The notes beneath the pieces were generated by a model. It was given only the letters and a program-made list of their open reading frames with translations, was not told the DNA's origin and made no database searches. Shown piece by piece: positions 40,378-48,757 of a DNA stretch of 64,000 nt; the stretch's first letter is position 1, and the number at the start of each line of letters is the position of its first letter. Source of the stretch: Flavobacterium sp. CF136 (lineage in GTDB: Bacteria; Bacteroidota; Bacteroidia; Flavobacteriales; Flavobacteriaceae); assembly GCF_000282055.1 (NCBI RefSeq), contig NZ_AKJZ01000041.1, positions 1 to 64,000 of the forward strand, given 5' to 3'. Both the position numbers and the translations under genes were made by a program.

Positions 40378-41514
40378 TTATTTTAATTGAGAGCCTGCTT
40401 CTGAAGTCTTGATGTTGTTCTCGGGAAGGTTCTCGGTGATTAAAGTGGTGTTCTGGTCAATACCTGATATAACCTGAACCCAGTCATTGCTGATGAAATT
40501 TGTGATTACTTTCGTTTTTTCTTTTTGTCCCTTAATTTGGACGTAGTTGGAAAAGTCAAGGTAGTTTCTTGGGATCAGCAGGGCATTTTTCTGAACCCCT
40601 ATAATAATATTCGCCTGAAGCTGGGTATTGACAATATTAAAGCCAATATTATCTTCAAAATAAATCTTACAGATAAAAGACTGAGTAGCATCATCAAAGG
40701 AAGAATAAATCTCAGAGACCACACCTCTGTAGTTTTTATTTTTATTGATGTTGAGTTGGACAACAGCGTGCTGTCCGATTTTTATTTTAGAAATATTGGT
40801 CTCATCAATATTTACTTTTGCATAAATTATATCAGCATCACCAATAGTGGCAATAACATCCCCTTTTTTTACAAAGTCGCCCTGCTGTTTTAATTTTTTA
40901 TACACCCTTCCAGGGACGATAGCCTTGATTTCGTTTTTACTTAAAATAATTTTATTTATTTCCTTGGCAGCTTTGTTTGTAATGAGCTGCTGCTGGGCTT
41001 CCTGTTTTAATTTTTTGTAATTCTCGACTGCCGTTTGATAATTACTTTTGGAAGTATTGTAGGTATAGCGTACATTTTCATAATCTACTTTAGCAATGCT
41101 GTTTCTCTCTGAGAGTGATTTGTAGCGGCGTTCCTGCAGGGAGTCTAACTCCAATTTTTGTTTCGCAAGAGTAATAGCGCTCTGGGCCTGCACCAGTGCC
41201 GGAGCATTTGAGGACATATTGAACTGCGAAATCCTGAACAAATCACTTGCACTCTGCGTATTGAAATCGCTTTCCCTGTTGTCCAGCTCTGCCAGTATCT
41301 GCCCCTTGTAAATTAAATCTCCCTGTTCAAAATTTATACTTAATAGATAACCGTCTGACTGGGCGGTTAAATCATAGGTGCCTTTAGCTTCGAGGATACC
41401 GGATGCAAACACGGATTCGGTAACATCTTTTCTAATAGGTTTGGTTTCGGCTGTTTTTTTCCCGCAGGATGCTGCCAGCAGGGATAAAATAATAATGATT
41501 AAAGACTTTTTCAT
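40378..41514 (-). CDS. Periplasmic adaptor (membrane-fusion protein), lipoprotein
   Basis: A HlyD/MacA-like adaptor of 378 residues. I place the start at the ATG at 41514, one base after the TolC stop codon, because it opens a lipoprotein signal peptide (LLAASCGKK); an in-frame extension of 12 codons is unlikely. A lipoyl half-motif (YDLTAQSDGYLLSINFEQGDLIYKGQILAELD), a long coiled-coil hairpin (about 85-200), the second lipoyl half (IVPGRVYKKLKQQGDFVKKGDVIA) and a beta-barrel follow. It links the inner-membrane permease to TolC. Confidence 0.9.
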   Translation of the reverse strand: MKKSLIIIILSLLAASCGKKTAETKPIRKDVTESVFASGILEAKGTYDLTAQSDGYLLSINFEQGDLIYKGQILAELDNRESDFNTQSASDLFRISQFNMSSNAPALVQAQSAITLAKQKLELDSLQERRYKSLSERNSIAKVDYENVRYTYNTSKSNYQTAVENYKKLKQEAQQQLITNKAAKEINKIILSKNEIKAIVPGRVYKKLKQQGDFVKKGDVIATIGDADIIYAKVNIDETNISKIKIGQHAVVQLNINKNKNYRGVVSEIYSSFDDATQSFICKIYFEDNIGFNIVNTQLQANIIIGVQKNALLIPRNYLDFSNYVQIKGQKEKTKVITNFISNDWVQVISGIDQNTTLITENLPENNIKTSEAGSQLK

Positions 41515-41515
41515 A

Positions 41516-42808
41516 TTATCTGATTTTATTATTGATGTCAATTTTTGCAAGGGTTAAGTCAACATTTATCCGTGATGAGATAAGGCTGTATTCTGCGTTT
41601 ACCATTGAATTATAACTGTTTAAAGTGTTTTCCAGGGACTGCAGCCCCTCAGCGTACAGATTCTTGTTTTTTACATAGGTATCTTTTCTCAGGGCAAAAA
41701 CCTCTTTATTGGACAGAAACTGGGATTTATTTTTACTGTATTCATTTTCCAGTTTTTTAACTTCCAAGGCAGATTTGATTTCAGCCTGCTGAGAAGAGTT
41801 TTTTGCCAGTTCATATTCATATTTCGCATTGTACTTTTTAGAGGTCATAGTATAATCAGGAAACGGCATAGAGAGTTTCAGTCCCATATAACTGCTTTTA
41901 TACCAGGTTCCTTCAAAGAGTTTAAAAGTATCATTGTACTGCTGGGAAGAAGAATTGGTTATAAATGACAAGCTTGGCAGTATGGATCTTTTTATCTGTT
42001 TCAAGGACCTCAGGGCATATTTTTCCTGCAGCATTGAATTCTCGACATTGAGTTTGTTTTCTTCTACTGTGGGTACAAAAAGTTCTGAAAAATCTTCTTT
42101 TTTGTTCTCTATTATAATTTCTTTTTCTTCAGGAATGTCGCAGAGTATTTTCAGGCTCAAATAATTTTGTTCAATAAGGTATTGAATCTGATTTGTGTTT
42201 TCCTGTGCATTTAGAAAAGCAGATTTAGAATCATTTACATCCTGCTGTTTCACCTGTCCCTGAAGGTATTTATTTGAGGCGATCTGATAGAGTGTATCTG
42301 CTACAGCCTGATTTTGCACTGCACTCACTTTCTGCGCCTGCAGTGAAACAATATTGTAATAATTGGCGGCAATGTTTTCCTGAAGCTCTTTTAATGTTAT
42401 CATTGAATTTGAGCTGGTCAGGTCAATATTAATTTTAGCCAGTTTGAGTCTTTCCCAGCCCTCAAAGTTGATCAGTTTGATGTCTAAAGTCTGATCAATA
42501 GAAGTATTATACTGCTGTCCAAGCTTAATTTCATTATATTTTCCCGGATTGTTTTCATCGGGAAATAATGTTACTCCCAGTTTGGTGTTATTTTTAAAAG
42601 TTAAAGTCTGGGTGCCTGTGGGATCCAATATGCTTATAACAGCGGCGAGTTTTGCTTTTTTAGCCTTTGTAAGCTTAATAGTATTGCTCTGCAGTGTTAA
42701 ACTGTTTTTAGAAGCATATACTAAAAGTCCCTCCAGGTCCGTAAATTTTTCCTGTGCATGCGTATGGGACACTATAAGCAGTATTACAATTAAAATGATT
42801 TTTTTCAT
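41516..42808 (-). CDS. TolC-family outer-membrane efflux protein
   Basis: A 430-residue outer-membrane efflux channel with signal peptide (MKKIILIVILLIVSHTHAQ) and two helical hairpin repeats typical of OEP proteins (NIAANYYNIVSLQAQKVSAV..., and a matching second half QAEIKSALEVKKLENEYSKN...). It stands in one operon with its adaptor, permease and ATPase, so it is the dedicated exit duct of this transporter. The second TolC gene at 50801 belongs to the RND system. Confidence 0.9.
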   Translation of the reverse strand: MKKIILIVILLIVSHTHAQEKFTDLEGLLVYASKNSLTLQSNTIKLTKAKKAKLAAVISILDPTGTQTLTFKNNTKLGVTLFPDENNPGKYNEIKLGQQYNTSIDQTLDIKLINFEGWERLKLAKINIDLTSSNSMITLKELQENIAANYYNIVSLQAQKVSAVQNQAVADTLYQIASNKYLQGQVKQQDVNDSKSAFLNAQENTNQIQYLIEQNYLSLKILCDIPEEKEIIIENKKEDFSELFVPTVEENKLNVENSMLQEKYALRSLKQIKRSILPSLSFITNSSSQQYNDTFKLFEGTWYKSSYMGLKLSMPFPDYTMTSKKYNAKYEYELAKNSSQQAEIKSALEVKKLENEYSKNKSQFLSNKEVFALRKDTYVKNKNLYAEGLQSLENTLNSYNSMVNAEYSLISSRINVDLTLAKIDINNKIR

Positions 42809-42810
42809 GA

Positions 42811-43188
42811 CTACTTCGTTTTTGAAAAATAAACCACTCTGGTTATCAGGAATTTTTTAGCAATCACTTTTATCCTGCTGTTGTTTTCAAAACTTACCGT
42901 TACACTAAGGGTAATGTCTTTGTCGGCCGGGATAAGGGTTCCTGAGAAGTTCTTTTCTTTCGGATTGTATATAATTTTCTTAAAGACAATTTTTCCGTAA
43001 TTTTTATCGGTTTTGTCATTTAGTTTTCCGTAATATGCGCCGTCAGCGGCTAAATAAAATTCTACAGAAATACCCGGTTCACCTTCACCTTTCCAGTTTC
43101 CAATTAAGGTATTAGGATCATAGGCAGCAGTTTGAAAACTCATAAGGGCTACAGCACCAAGGCTGATAATAATTTTTTTTGCGTTCAT
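42811..43188 (-). CDS. DUF2147-like small periplasmic protein
   Basis: A 125-residue secreted protein (signal peptide MNAKKIIISLGAVALMSFQTAA). NTLIGNWKGEGEPGISVEFY...DGAYYGKLND...KIIYNPKEKNFSGTLIPAD follows the beta-sheet pattern of DUF2147 proteins, whose role is unknown but often linked to envelope stress or fatty-acid-like ligand binding. It is the first gene of the TolC-adaptor-ABC operon (2 bp before tolC), directly behind a promoter with LytTR-type repeats. Confidence 0.75.
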   Translation of the reverse strand: MNAKKIIISLGAVALMSFQTAAYDPNTLIGNWKGEGEPGISVEFYLAADGAYYGKLNDKTDKNYGKIVFKKIIYNPKEKNFSGTLIPADKDITLSVTVSFENNSRIKVIAKKFLITRVVYFSKTK

Positions 43189-43207
43189 AATTTGAAATTT
43201 TATACTG

Positions 43208-43281
43208 CAAAAATGTTCATCTGTAATCAGGTATGAAATTGTATTGGATGTGAACTGGACAAATAATGTTTAAAGTGGACA
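43208..43281 (-). promoter_or_regulatory. LytTR-type direct repeat and -7 box of the ABC/TolC operon
   Basis: On the minus strand TGTCCACTT (43273-43281) and TGTCCAGTT (43253-43261) form a direct repeat with a 20-base period. A CATTTTTG box (43208-43215), close to the TAnnTTTG -7 consensus, lies 37 bases downstream. The start codon at 43188 follows about 20 bases later. The same repeat and spacing occur before the TonB receptor gene. Confidence 0.75.
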
Positions 43282-43342
43282 GAACCTCGTTTTTAGCTGC
43301 TATACAGCCTTAAAATGAAGTATCTAGCTGAGGATTTTGTTT

Positions 43343-44191
43343 TTAGAAGAAATTCATGAAATTGGGTTTAATTATAATCCCCACTCTGATCATACTCACT
43401 TTTTTATCGTACTGCAGAAGATTCTCCCCATAGCCATGAAATCCCTGCAGCATCAGATATAAGTTGGAAGATTCCTTGGGCTTCATGATCAACTGGGTTT
43501 CTACAGAGCCTTTCCATGACCAGGAAGCGCCGGTCTTAAGATTGATTTTGGCATAGAGCCTCTGGGGTTTGAAAATATAGGTTAATCCCAGATCACTGTA
43601 TCCAATGTACTTTAAAAGATCGGGATTGTCTGATTTAGAACCGAAAGGAAGAACAATTTTAGCCTCCAGAAGTACTCTGCGGCTGATTTCCTCACTCCAG
43701 TTCAGCGACACAAAATTCCAGCTTCTGGAAGAAATACTGTCTTTACCATTGGATTCATGTTCTACCATTAAGGAATAGTACCCCAGTTTTCCTTTTTTAT
43801 TCATAAATGGCCTTATCATTCCTATACCCGGATTAAAGTTAATATCCCTAAAGGGGAATGATACTTTGTAAATGTCCCAAAAAGCTTTTTGAGTATAGGT
43901 CAGAAAGCCGTATACGTTGTCAAATACAGGATTTTTAGATAATCTGTATTTAATGCTGATTTGAAACTTGGCATCGGAATTATCCGAAGAAGGCAGTTCC
44001 CTGAGGGTGGTGCCGGTGGAGAAATAATTGTCTTTATAAGTACTGAAGGCGGGCTGGCTTAGAAATATTTCAGTTGCCGTTAATTTGTTTGCTGCTTCTA
44101 ACTTGATTATGGAGTCGTTCTGTGCTTTCACATTGAATATAATAAAACAGAACAGAATTATTAGGCTGATTTTTGTCTTTGGATAATCCAT
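43343..44191 (-). CDS. pldA: Outer-membrane phospholipase A
   Basis: A 282-residue OMPLA-type phospholipase A. After a signal peptide (ending NVKAQ) a 12-strand barrel pattern follows. The active-site block MVEHESNGKDSISSRSWNFV (about residues 149-168) matches the family's His...Ser...Asn arrangement (HxSNG...SRSWN) with catalytic His and Ser in SRSWN context. It hydrolyses phospholipids that reach the outer leaflet of the outer membrane, in a calcium-dependent dimer. It is the last gene of the TonB receptor operon (103 bp after the preceding gene), which is unusual company for pldA. Confidence 0.85.
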   Translation of the reverse strand: MDYPKTKISLIILFCFIIFNVKAQNDSIIKLEAANKLTATEIFLSQPAFSTYKDNYFSTGTTLRELPSSDNSDAKFQISIKYRLSKNPVFDNVYGFLTYTQKAFWDIYKVSFPFRDINFNPGIGMIRPFMNKKGKLGYYSLMVEHESNGKDSISSRSWNFVSLNWSEEISRRVLLEAKIVLPFGSKSDNPDLLKYIGYSDLGLTYIFKPQRLYAKINLKTGASWSWKGSVETQLIMKPKESSNLYLMLQGFHGYGENLLQYDKKVSMIRVGIIIKPNFMNFF

Positions 44192-44294
44192 GGCGGGTAG
44201 TATTATTTGACAGTCATTTTTGATGCTGTGGTATCTTTTTGAATTTAATTTTTGAATTGTGGGAGGGACGCTCTTATAATTTAAAGCCTCCTTT

Positions 44295-44774
44295 TTACTG
44301 CAGTTTTCTCATTTTAAATTTTATCCCGGCGCAAGTGATAATCAGGTCATATGACTTAGTTTTTGGATTAAGTACAAAGTTGTAGCTGTTTTGTACTTGT
44401 GAATTCTCAAAAAATAAGGTCTCGCTGCCGGGAAGAATTATTTTGTTCCAATCATTATTTACTATAGAGAGCCGGTTGTTTTTTAGTGAAATAACAATCC
44501 GCTGTGAGGGGTCTGTGTCAAGTACAAATATCCCTGCATAACGCTGCAGTATTGTATCCTGAAGCCTGATTATTTTTTGTTTGCCATAAGCGGTATCGTC
44601 CAGGGAATTTTGATTAAAACCTTCGCTGTAATAATAGGCAGCATATTCATAGGAACACAGATTATAGACCCATGTAAATCCAAATAAGGCAAAAGAGACA
44701 GTTATGAATTTAAAGAAAGCCATAATGCTCCACCTTTTCATTAAACTACTGCTGTAAATTCTACTATCACTCAT
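44295..44774 (-). CDS. Small membrane-anchored protein with DUF3471-like domain
   Basis: A 159-residue protein with one N-terminal membrane helix (about residues 18-40: MAFFKFITVSFALFGFTWVY) and a soluble domain reading YAGIFVLDTDPSQRIVISLKN...FFENSQVQNSYNFVLN. This recalls the small beta domain found after many serine beta-lactamase-like enzymes (DUF3471), here stand-alone. It is 6 bp from the DUF4249 gene and so in the same operon. Function unknown; a periplasmic ligand-binding or anchoring role is a guess. Confidence 0.55.
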   Translation of the reverse strand: MSDSRIYSSSLMKRWSIMAFFKFITVSFALFGFTWVYNLCSYEYAAYYYSEGFNQNSLDDTAYGKQKIIRLQDTILQRYAGIFVLDTDPSQRIVISLKNNRLSIVNNDWNKIILPGSETLFFENSQVQNSYNFVLNPKTKSYDLIITCAGIKFKMRKLQ

Positions 44775-44780
44775 GCTGTT

Positions 44781-45578
44781 TTATTGAATGACCATGCTTT
44801 TGGAAGCAGTGGTATGGGCAGAAAAATAACCTAATGCCCCGTTGTTTATATTACTTGGCGGATCGGCCGGCGTTACACTTCCGCCCGGACCGCCGCTGCC
44901 TGAGATTTGAATCAGGGCGCTGTAGTAGGTATAGATATTTTGATCGATACACTGCATTTCTACATTTATAATATCGCCCGGTACAATTTCGTCATCGTCG
45001 TCCAGTGAAGGCATTATGCTTCTTTGATTTACCATACCATTATTGATATTATCCGAAAATACCTGCAGGGTTTTATCTGTTTTGCCGTCAATGGTCAAAA
45101 TGAACAGATAACGATTTCCCAGGAAAGAGGGATCGGTATAGACAGGCAGAATATTATAAGTGGTTTCACCTGCTATTGAAACCGAATCCTGAATCAGCCC
45201 GTCAAGGGAAACAGGGGAGGGCATTGTGCTTTGTGCAGTGTAATTTATTCCGTCAATCAGCACATTGAGTGTATAGGTACTGCCCGGACTCGAAACCAGA
45301 TTGTTTGTCTTGTATCGCCCATCTTCTTCATATTCCAAGGTTTCGCTCTGGCCGGTATTGTCACTAATGGTCACTACAGCATCGGTAATAGCAGGGTATT
45401 GGTTATTTTCGGTAAAAGCCACCGATCTGGTAATGCGGACATAGTAAGGTCCCTGCTGGTCTGTGATATTTCCTTCAATAACAATGGTACCGCTTTTGTC
45501 ATCGAGCTGCAGATCTATTTCTTTTTCACAGCTGGTAAAAAGCAATGCAGAGAATAGTATAAATAGTATATTTTTCAT
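44781..45578 (-). CDS. DUF4249 lipoprotein (receptor partner)
   Basis: A 265-residue lipoprotein (signal peptide with lipobox LLFTSCEKE) of the DUF4249 family: an N-terminal beta-sandwich starting IDLQLDDKSGTIVIEGNITDQQGPYYVRITRS. DUF4249 proteins are regularly encoded next to TonB-dependent receptors in Bacteroidota and are thought to act as surface partners of them. It is 2 bp after the receptor gene. Most family members are longer (350-450 residues), so this is a short version. Confidence 0.85.
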   Translation of the reverse strand: MKNILFILFSALLFTSCEKEIDLQLDDKSGTIVIEGNITDQQGPYYVRITRSVAFTENNQYPAITDAVVTISDNTGQSETLEYEEDGRYKTNNLVSSPGSTYTLNVLIDGINYTAQSTMPSPVSLDGLIQDSVSIAGETTYNILPVYTDPSFLGNRYLFILTIDGKTDKTLQVFSDNINNGMVNQRSIMPSLDDDDEIVPGDIINVEMQCIDQNIYTYYSALIQISGSGGPGGSVTPADPPSNINNGALGYFSAHTTASKSMVIQ

Positions 45579-45580
45579 TT

Positions 45581-47905
45581 TTAAAATTTGAAATTATAAG
45601 TTACATTAGGAACCCATCGAAAGAGTGATGTCTGCATGGCGCGCGTTGTGCCGGGTTTATCAGGATTGTCTTCAAAGGTTATGGTGTATGCATTCTCACG
45701 TCCATATACATTGTAGAGACCAAAAGTCCATGAGCCGTGGAAGCGCTTTTTTTTATTTGGTTCGTAAGTGGCGCTCAGGTCCATTCTGTGATAATCCGGC
45801 ATCCTGTCCGCATTACGGTCACTATATTGAAAAACAGTCTGCCCGTTAAGTTCGTATTTTCCGGTAGGAAAGGTTACGGCATTCCCGGTGCTGTAAACAA
45901 ACAGCCCTGACAAAGACCATTTAGGATTAAGGCTATAGGTAGCTACCACTGAGAGGTCATGGGTTTTATCCAGACGTGCATTATACCATTGATCATTATT
46001 AATACCATCTATCTTTCGCTCTGTTTTTGAAAGAGTGTAAGATACCCAGCCTGATAATCGGCCGCTTTTCTTTTTTGCAATAAGTTCGATACCGTAAGCT
46101 CTCCCTTTACCAAAAAGCAGTTCGCTTTCTACATCTTTTCCAGTATCAAAGGTGATTTCGGCACCATTTTTATAATCGATCTGATTCTGCATATCCTTAT
46201 AATACACCTCAGTATTTATCTCGTAATTGTTATCAGAAAAGTTTCTGCTGTACCCTACACTGAACTGATCGGCAATTTCAGGCTTTACTGTATAGCTGCT
46301 TCCTATCCACTGATCTGAGGGGCTGCCTGAACTGCTGTTGCTTAATAAATGCAGGTTTTGTGTATTTCGGGAATATCCGGCCTTGACACTGCTGATCTCA
46401 TCAATACGATAGTTGGCTGTGATACGCGGTTCCAGATTAAGGTATGTTTTACCCAGCGTACCTTTCTCAAGAACCCTGCTGTCGGTAAGTTCACCGTTTT
46501 GATAAATGTTATAAGTATCCCCGCCTATAACGGTAAAAGCAGAAAACCTTAATCCGTAATTGACTGTCAGCTGTTCTGAAGCTTTGAAGTCGTCATTAAT
46601 ATACAGGGCATTTTCCCATGAGTACCTTGTTTTTTTAGGGTAGCTGTCCACGCTTGTACCGGAAGCCTTGCTGGGCGTTATACCGTGATAAATAGACTGA
46701 AGGCCAAATCGAACGGAATGTCTGCTGCTGGCAAACCAGGAAAAATCCTGTTTGAGGTTATAGTCTGTAATTTGAGAATTTAGTCCTAAATTATTGCCTG
46801 CGCTTTCAAAATTTAGTTTATAATCGTAATTACTGTATATCAGTGAAGTGTTTGAAAACAGCTGGCTGCTGACAATACTGTTCCAGCGCAGAGTAGCTGT
46901 GGTATTCCCCCAATCTGTGCCAAATGTGCTGCCAAGACCAAGGACATCGCGTCCAAAGTAACCAGAGAGATAAATTCGGTTGCTGTTATTGATCTGATAG
47001 TTGGCTTTGATGTTAAGGTCGTAGAAATAGAGCTTGCTGTCCTTGAAATCTTCATTTCCTTTAAGGAATAAATCAGCATAGGTCCTTCTGCCCGATATTA
47101 TAAAAGAGGACTTGTCTTTCTGGATAGGACCTTCCACGCTGAGCCTGCTGCTGATAAGCCCGATGCCTCCTGTAACGTTGTAATCCTGATTGTTTCCATC
47201 TTTCATCTTTATGTCCATAACAGAGGAAAGACGCCCGCCGTACTGCGAGGGGCTGTTGCCTTTTATGATGGAGGCATCCTTTAAAGCATCACTATTGAAG
47301 GTACTGAAGAATCCAAGAAGGTGGGAAGCATTATAAACGGGGGCCTCGTCGAGTAAAATTAGATTTTGGTCAGTGGCTCCGCCCCTGACGCTGAAACCGC
47401 TGCTGCCTTCACCGCTGCTTTTAATCCCGGGGAGCAGCTGGATGGTTTTCATGACATCTTTTTCTCCGAAGAGAACCGGTAATTTTTCTATTTTTTTTAT
47501 ATTGAGCGTTTCAATGCCCATCTGGGCTTCTGAGAGGTTTTTGTCTTTTTTAACCCGGGATACTATTACCTCGTCAAGTGTGTTTGTTTCGGGGGTCTGC
47601 TCAAGTGACCATTCAATTTTGGTGTTTTTATCAAGCAGGATGGCTTGCTGCTGCTGGTCAAACCCAATATAACTGCAGATAATGGTGTAAGTGCCTTCGG
47701 GAAGGGAGAGGGAATAAAAACCATATTCGTTGGTCATTACCCCAAGGGCAGGGTTTTCGGCTACCCGTATAGCGGCACCAATAATGAGTTCACCATTTTT
47801 TTTATCTTTAATGGAGCCGCTTATGGTGTATTTCTGGGCCATGGTTCTGCCGGCGCAGAAGAGCAGTGTAACTAATGCAAAATGCCTTATTAAAAATGTT
47901 TTCAT
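45581..47905 (-). CDS. TonB-dependent receptor with carboxypeptidase-like domain
   Basis: A 774-residue outer-membrane receptor. Signal peptide (ending GRTMAQ), a carboxypeptidase-regulatory-like domain (about 25-105, YTISGSIKDKKNGELIIGAA), plug domain (about 125-230, with FGEKDVMKTIQLLPGIKSSG and GGATDQNLILLDEAPVYN), then a 22-strand barrel ending in the aromatic WVPNVTYNFKF. No SusD partner, so it is of the non-Sus type that takes up metals, peptides or other ligands. It starts an operon with DUF4249, a small membrane protein and pldA, behind a promoter bearing LytTR-type repeats. Confidence 0.9.
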   Translation of the reverse strand: MKTFLIRHFALVTLLFCAGRTMAQKYTISGSIKDKKNGELIIGAAIRVAENPALGVMTNEYGFYSLSLPEGTYTIICSYIGFDQQQQAILLDKNTKIEWSLEQTPETNTLDEVIVSRVKKDKNLSEAQMGIETLNIKKIEKLPVLFGEKDVMKTIQLLPGIKSSGEGSSGFSVRGGATDQNLILLDEAPVYNASHLLGFFSTFNSDALKDASIIKGNSPSQYGGRLSSVMDIKMKDGNNQDYNVTGGIGLISSRLSVEGPIQKDKSSFIISGRRTYADLFLKGNEDFKDSKLYFYDLNIKANYQINNSNRIYLSGYFGRDVLGLGSTFGTDWGNTTATLRWNSIVSSQLFSNTSLIYSNYDYKLNFESAGNNLGLNSQITDYNLKQDFSWFASSRHSVRFGLQSIYHGITPSKASGTSVDSYPKKTRYSWENALYINDDFKASEQLTVNYGLRFSAFTVIGGDTYNIYQNGELTDSRVLEKGTLGKTYLNLEPRITANYRIDEISSVKAGYSRNTQNLHLLSNSSSGSPSDQWIGSSYTVKPEIADQFSVGYSRNFSDNNYEINTEVYYKDMQNQIDYKNGAEITFDTGKDVESELLFGKGRAYGIELIAKKKSGRLSGWVSYTLSKTERKIDGINNDQWYNARLDKTHDLSVVATYSLNPKWSLSGLFVYSTGNAVTFPTGKYELNGQTVFQYSDRNADRMPDYHRMDLSATYEPNKKKRFHGSWTFGLYNVYGRENAYTITFEDNPDKPGTTRAMQTSLFRWVPNVTYNFKF

Positions 47906-47923
47906 TTATACTGTGTTTTACAG

Positions 47924-47997
47924 CAAAAATGAAAAAGCACAGCTAAATTTTAAGGATATTTTAAATGAAGTGGACAGAAAGGCATATAAAGTGGACA
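47924..47997 (-). promoter_or_regulatory. LytTR-type direct repeat and -7 box of the TonB receptor operon
   Basis: On the minus strand TGTCCACTT occurs at 47989-47997 and again at 47968-47976, a perfect direct repeat with a 21-base period (two helical turns). A CATTTTTG -7-like box at 47924-47931 lies 37 bases downstream. LytTR regulators bind such repeats, and the LytTR gene ends just upstream at 48014. Confidence 0.8.
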
Positions 47998-48013
47998 AAA
48001 AAATTAAAAAGAA

Positions 48014-48757
48014 TCAATTTTGGGATAGCCACTCCAGAAAGTCTGTAACCTTTTCTTTTCCTACGAGTATTTTTTCGGGAAAATCAATGTTTAAAGTCAG
48101 TATTATTTTGCGGTGAAAATACTGTGAAGCTGAATTGACAGCTTTGCGGTTAATTAGAAACTGCCGGTTAGCCCTGTAGAAAAATGGGGCAAATTTCTGC
48201 TCCAGAACATCTAGTTTTGGGCCAAGGACCCAGGTTTTTTTATCAAAGGTATAGGCAATTACTGCATTGTCCTGAATGTAGAACAACGCTATGTTATTTC
48301 CTGATATGGGAATGATTTTGTCACCCTGGTAGATAATTACAGATGGCATTGTCTGTGTTTTGAAGGTGCTTATTATTTTAGTAAAGTCAACAGAGGCTTT
48401 GGGCTGTAATAATTTGAATTTCTGCAGGGCTTTTGCAACGGCTTCATTGGAGAAAGGTTTTATAATATAATCGATGCCCATCGAATCAAAAGCTTCGAGG
48501 GTATACTGGTTAAATGCTGTGCAGAATATAACGGGAACCTTATTGTCGACTTCTTTGAATATATCAAAACTTAATCCGTCACCGAGTTTGATATCGGAAA
48601 AGATCAGGTCAATATCGGGCGATTTAGAAAGGTATTCGATGCCTTCTTCCACCGATGGTATTACGGCCTTAATAAGCGCTTCAGGCATAATGGACAAGAT
48701 CGTTCTTGAGAGATCTTCTGCCAGGGGTTTCTCATCTTCAATTATTATAATTTTCAT
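48014..48757 (-). CDS. LytTR-family response regulator
   Basis: A 247-residue response regulator. The receiver domain (about 1-120) has the acidic pair in IIIEDEKPLAED, phospho-acceptor Asp55 in LIFSDIKLGDG, and Lys in YIIKPFSNEA. The C-terminal half (about 145-247, NIALFYIQDNAVIAYTFDKK...FYRANRQFLINRKAV) is a LytTR DNA-binding domain, which recognises direct repeats about two helical turns apart. Its gene begins immediately after the histidine kinase stop codon. The repeats at 47968 and 43253 are its likely targets. Confidence 0.95.
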   Translation of the reverse strand: MKIIIIEDEKPLAEDLSRTILSIMPEALIKAVIPSVEEGIEYLSKSPDIDLIFSDIKLGDGLSFDIFKEVDNKVPVIFCTAFNQYTLEAFDSMGIDYIIKPFSNEAVAKALQKFKLLQPKASVDFTKIISTFKTQTMPSVIIYQGDKIIPISGNNIALFYIQDNAVIAYTFDKKTWVLGPKLDVLEQKFAPFFYRANRQFLINRKAVNSASQYFHRKIILTLNIDFPEKILVGKEKVTDFLEWLSQN

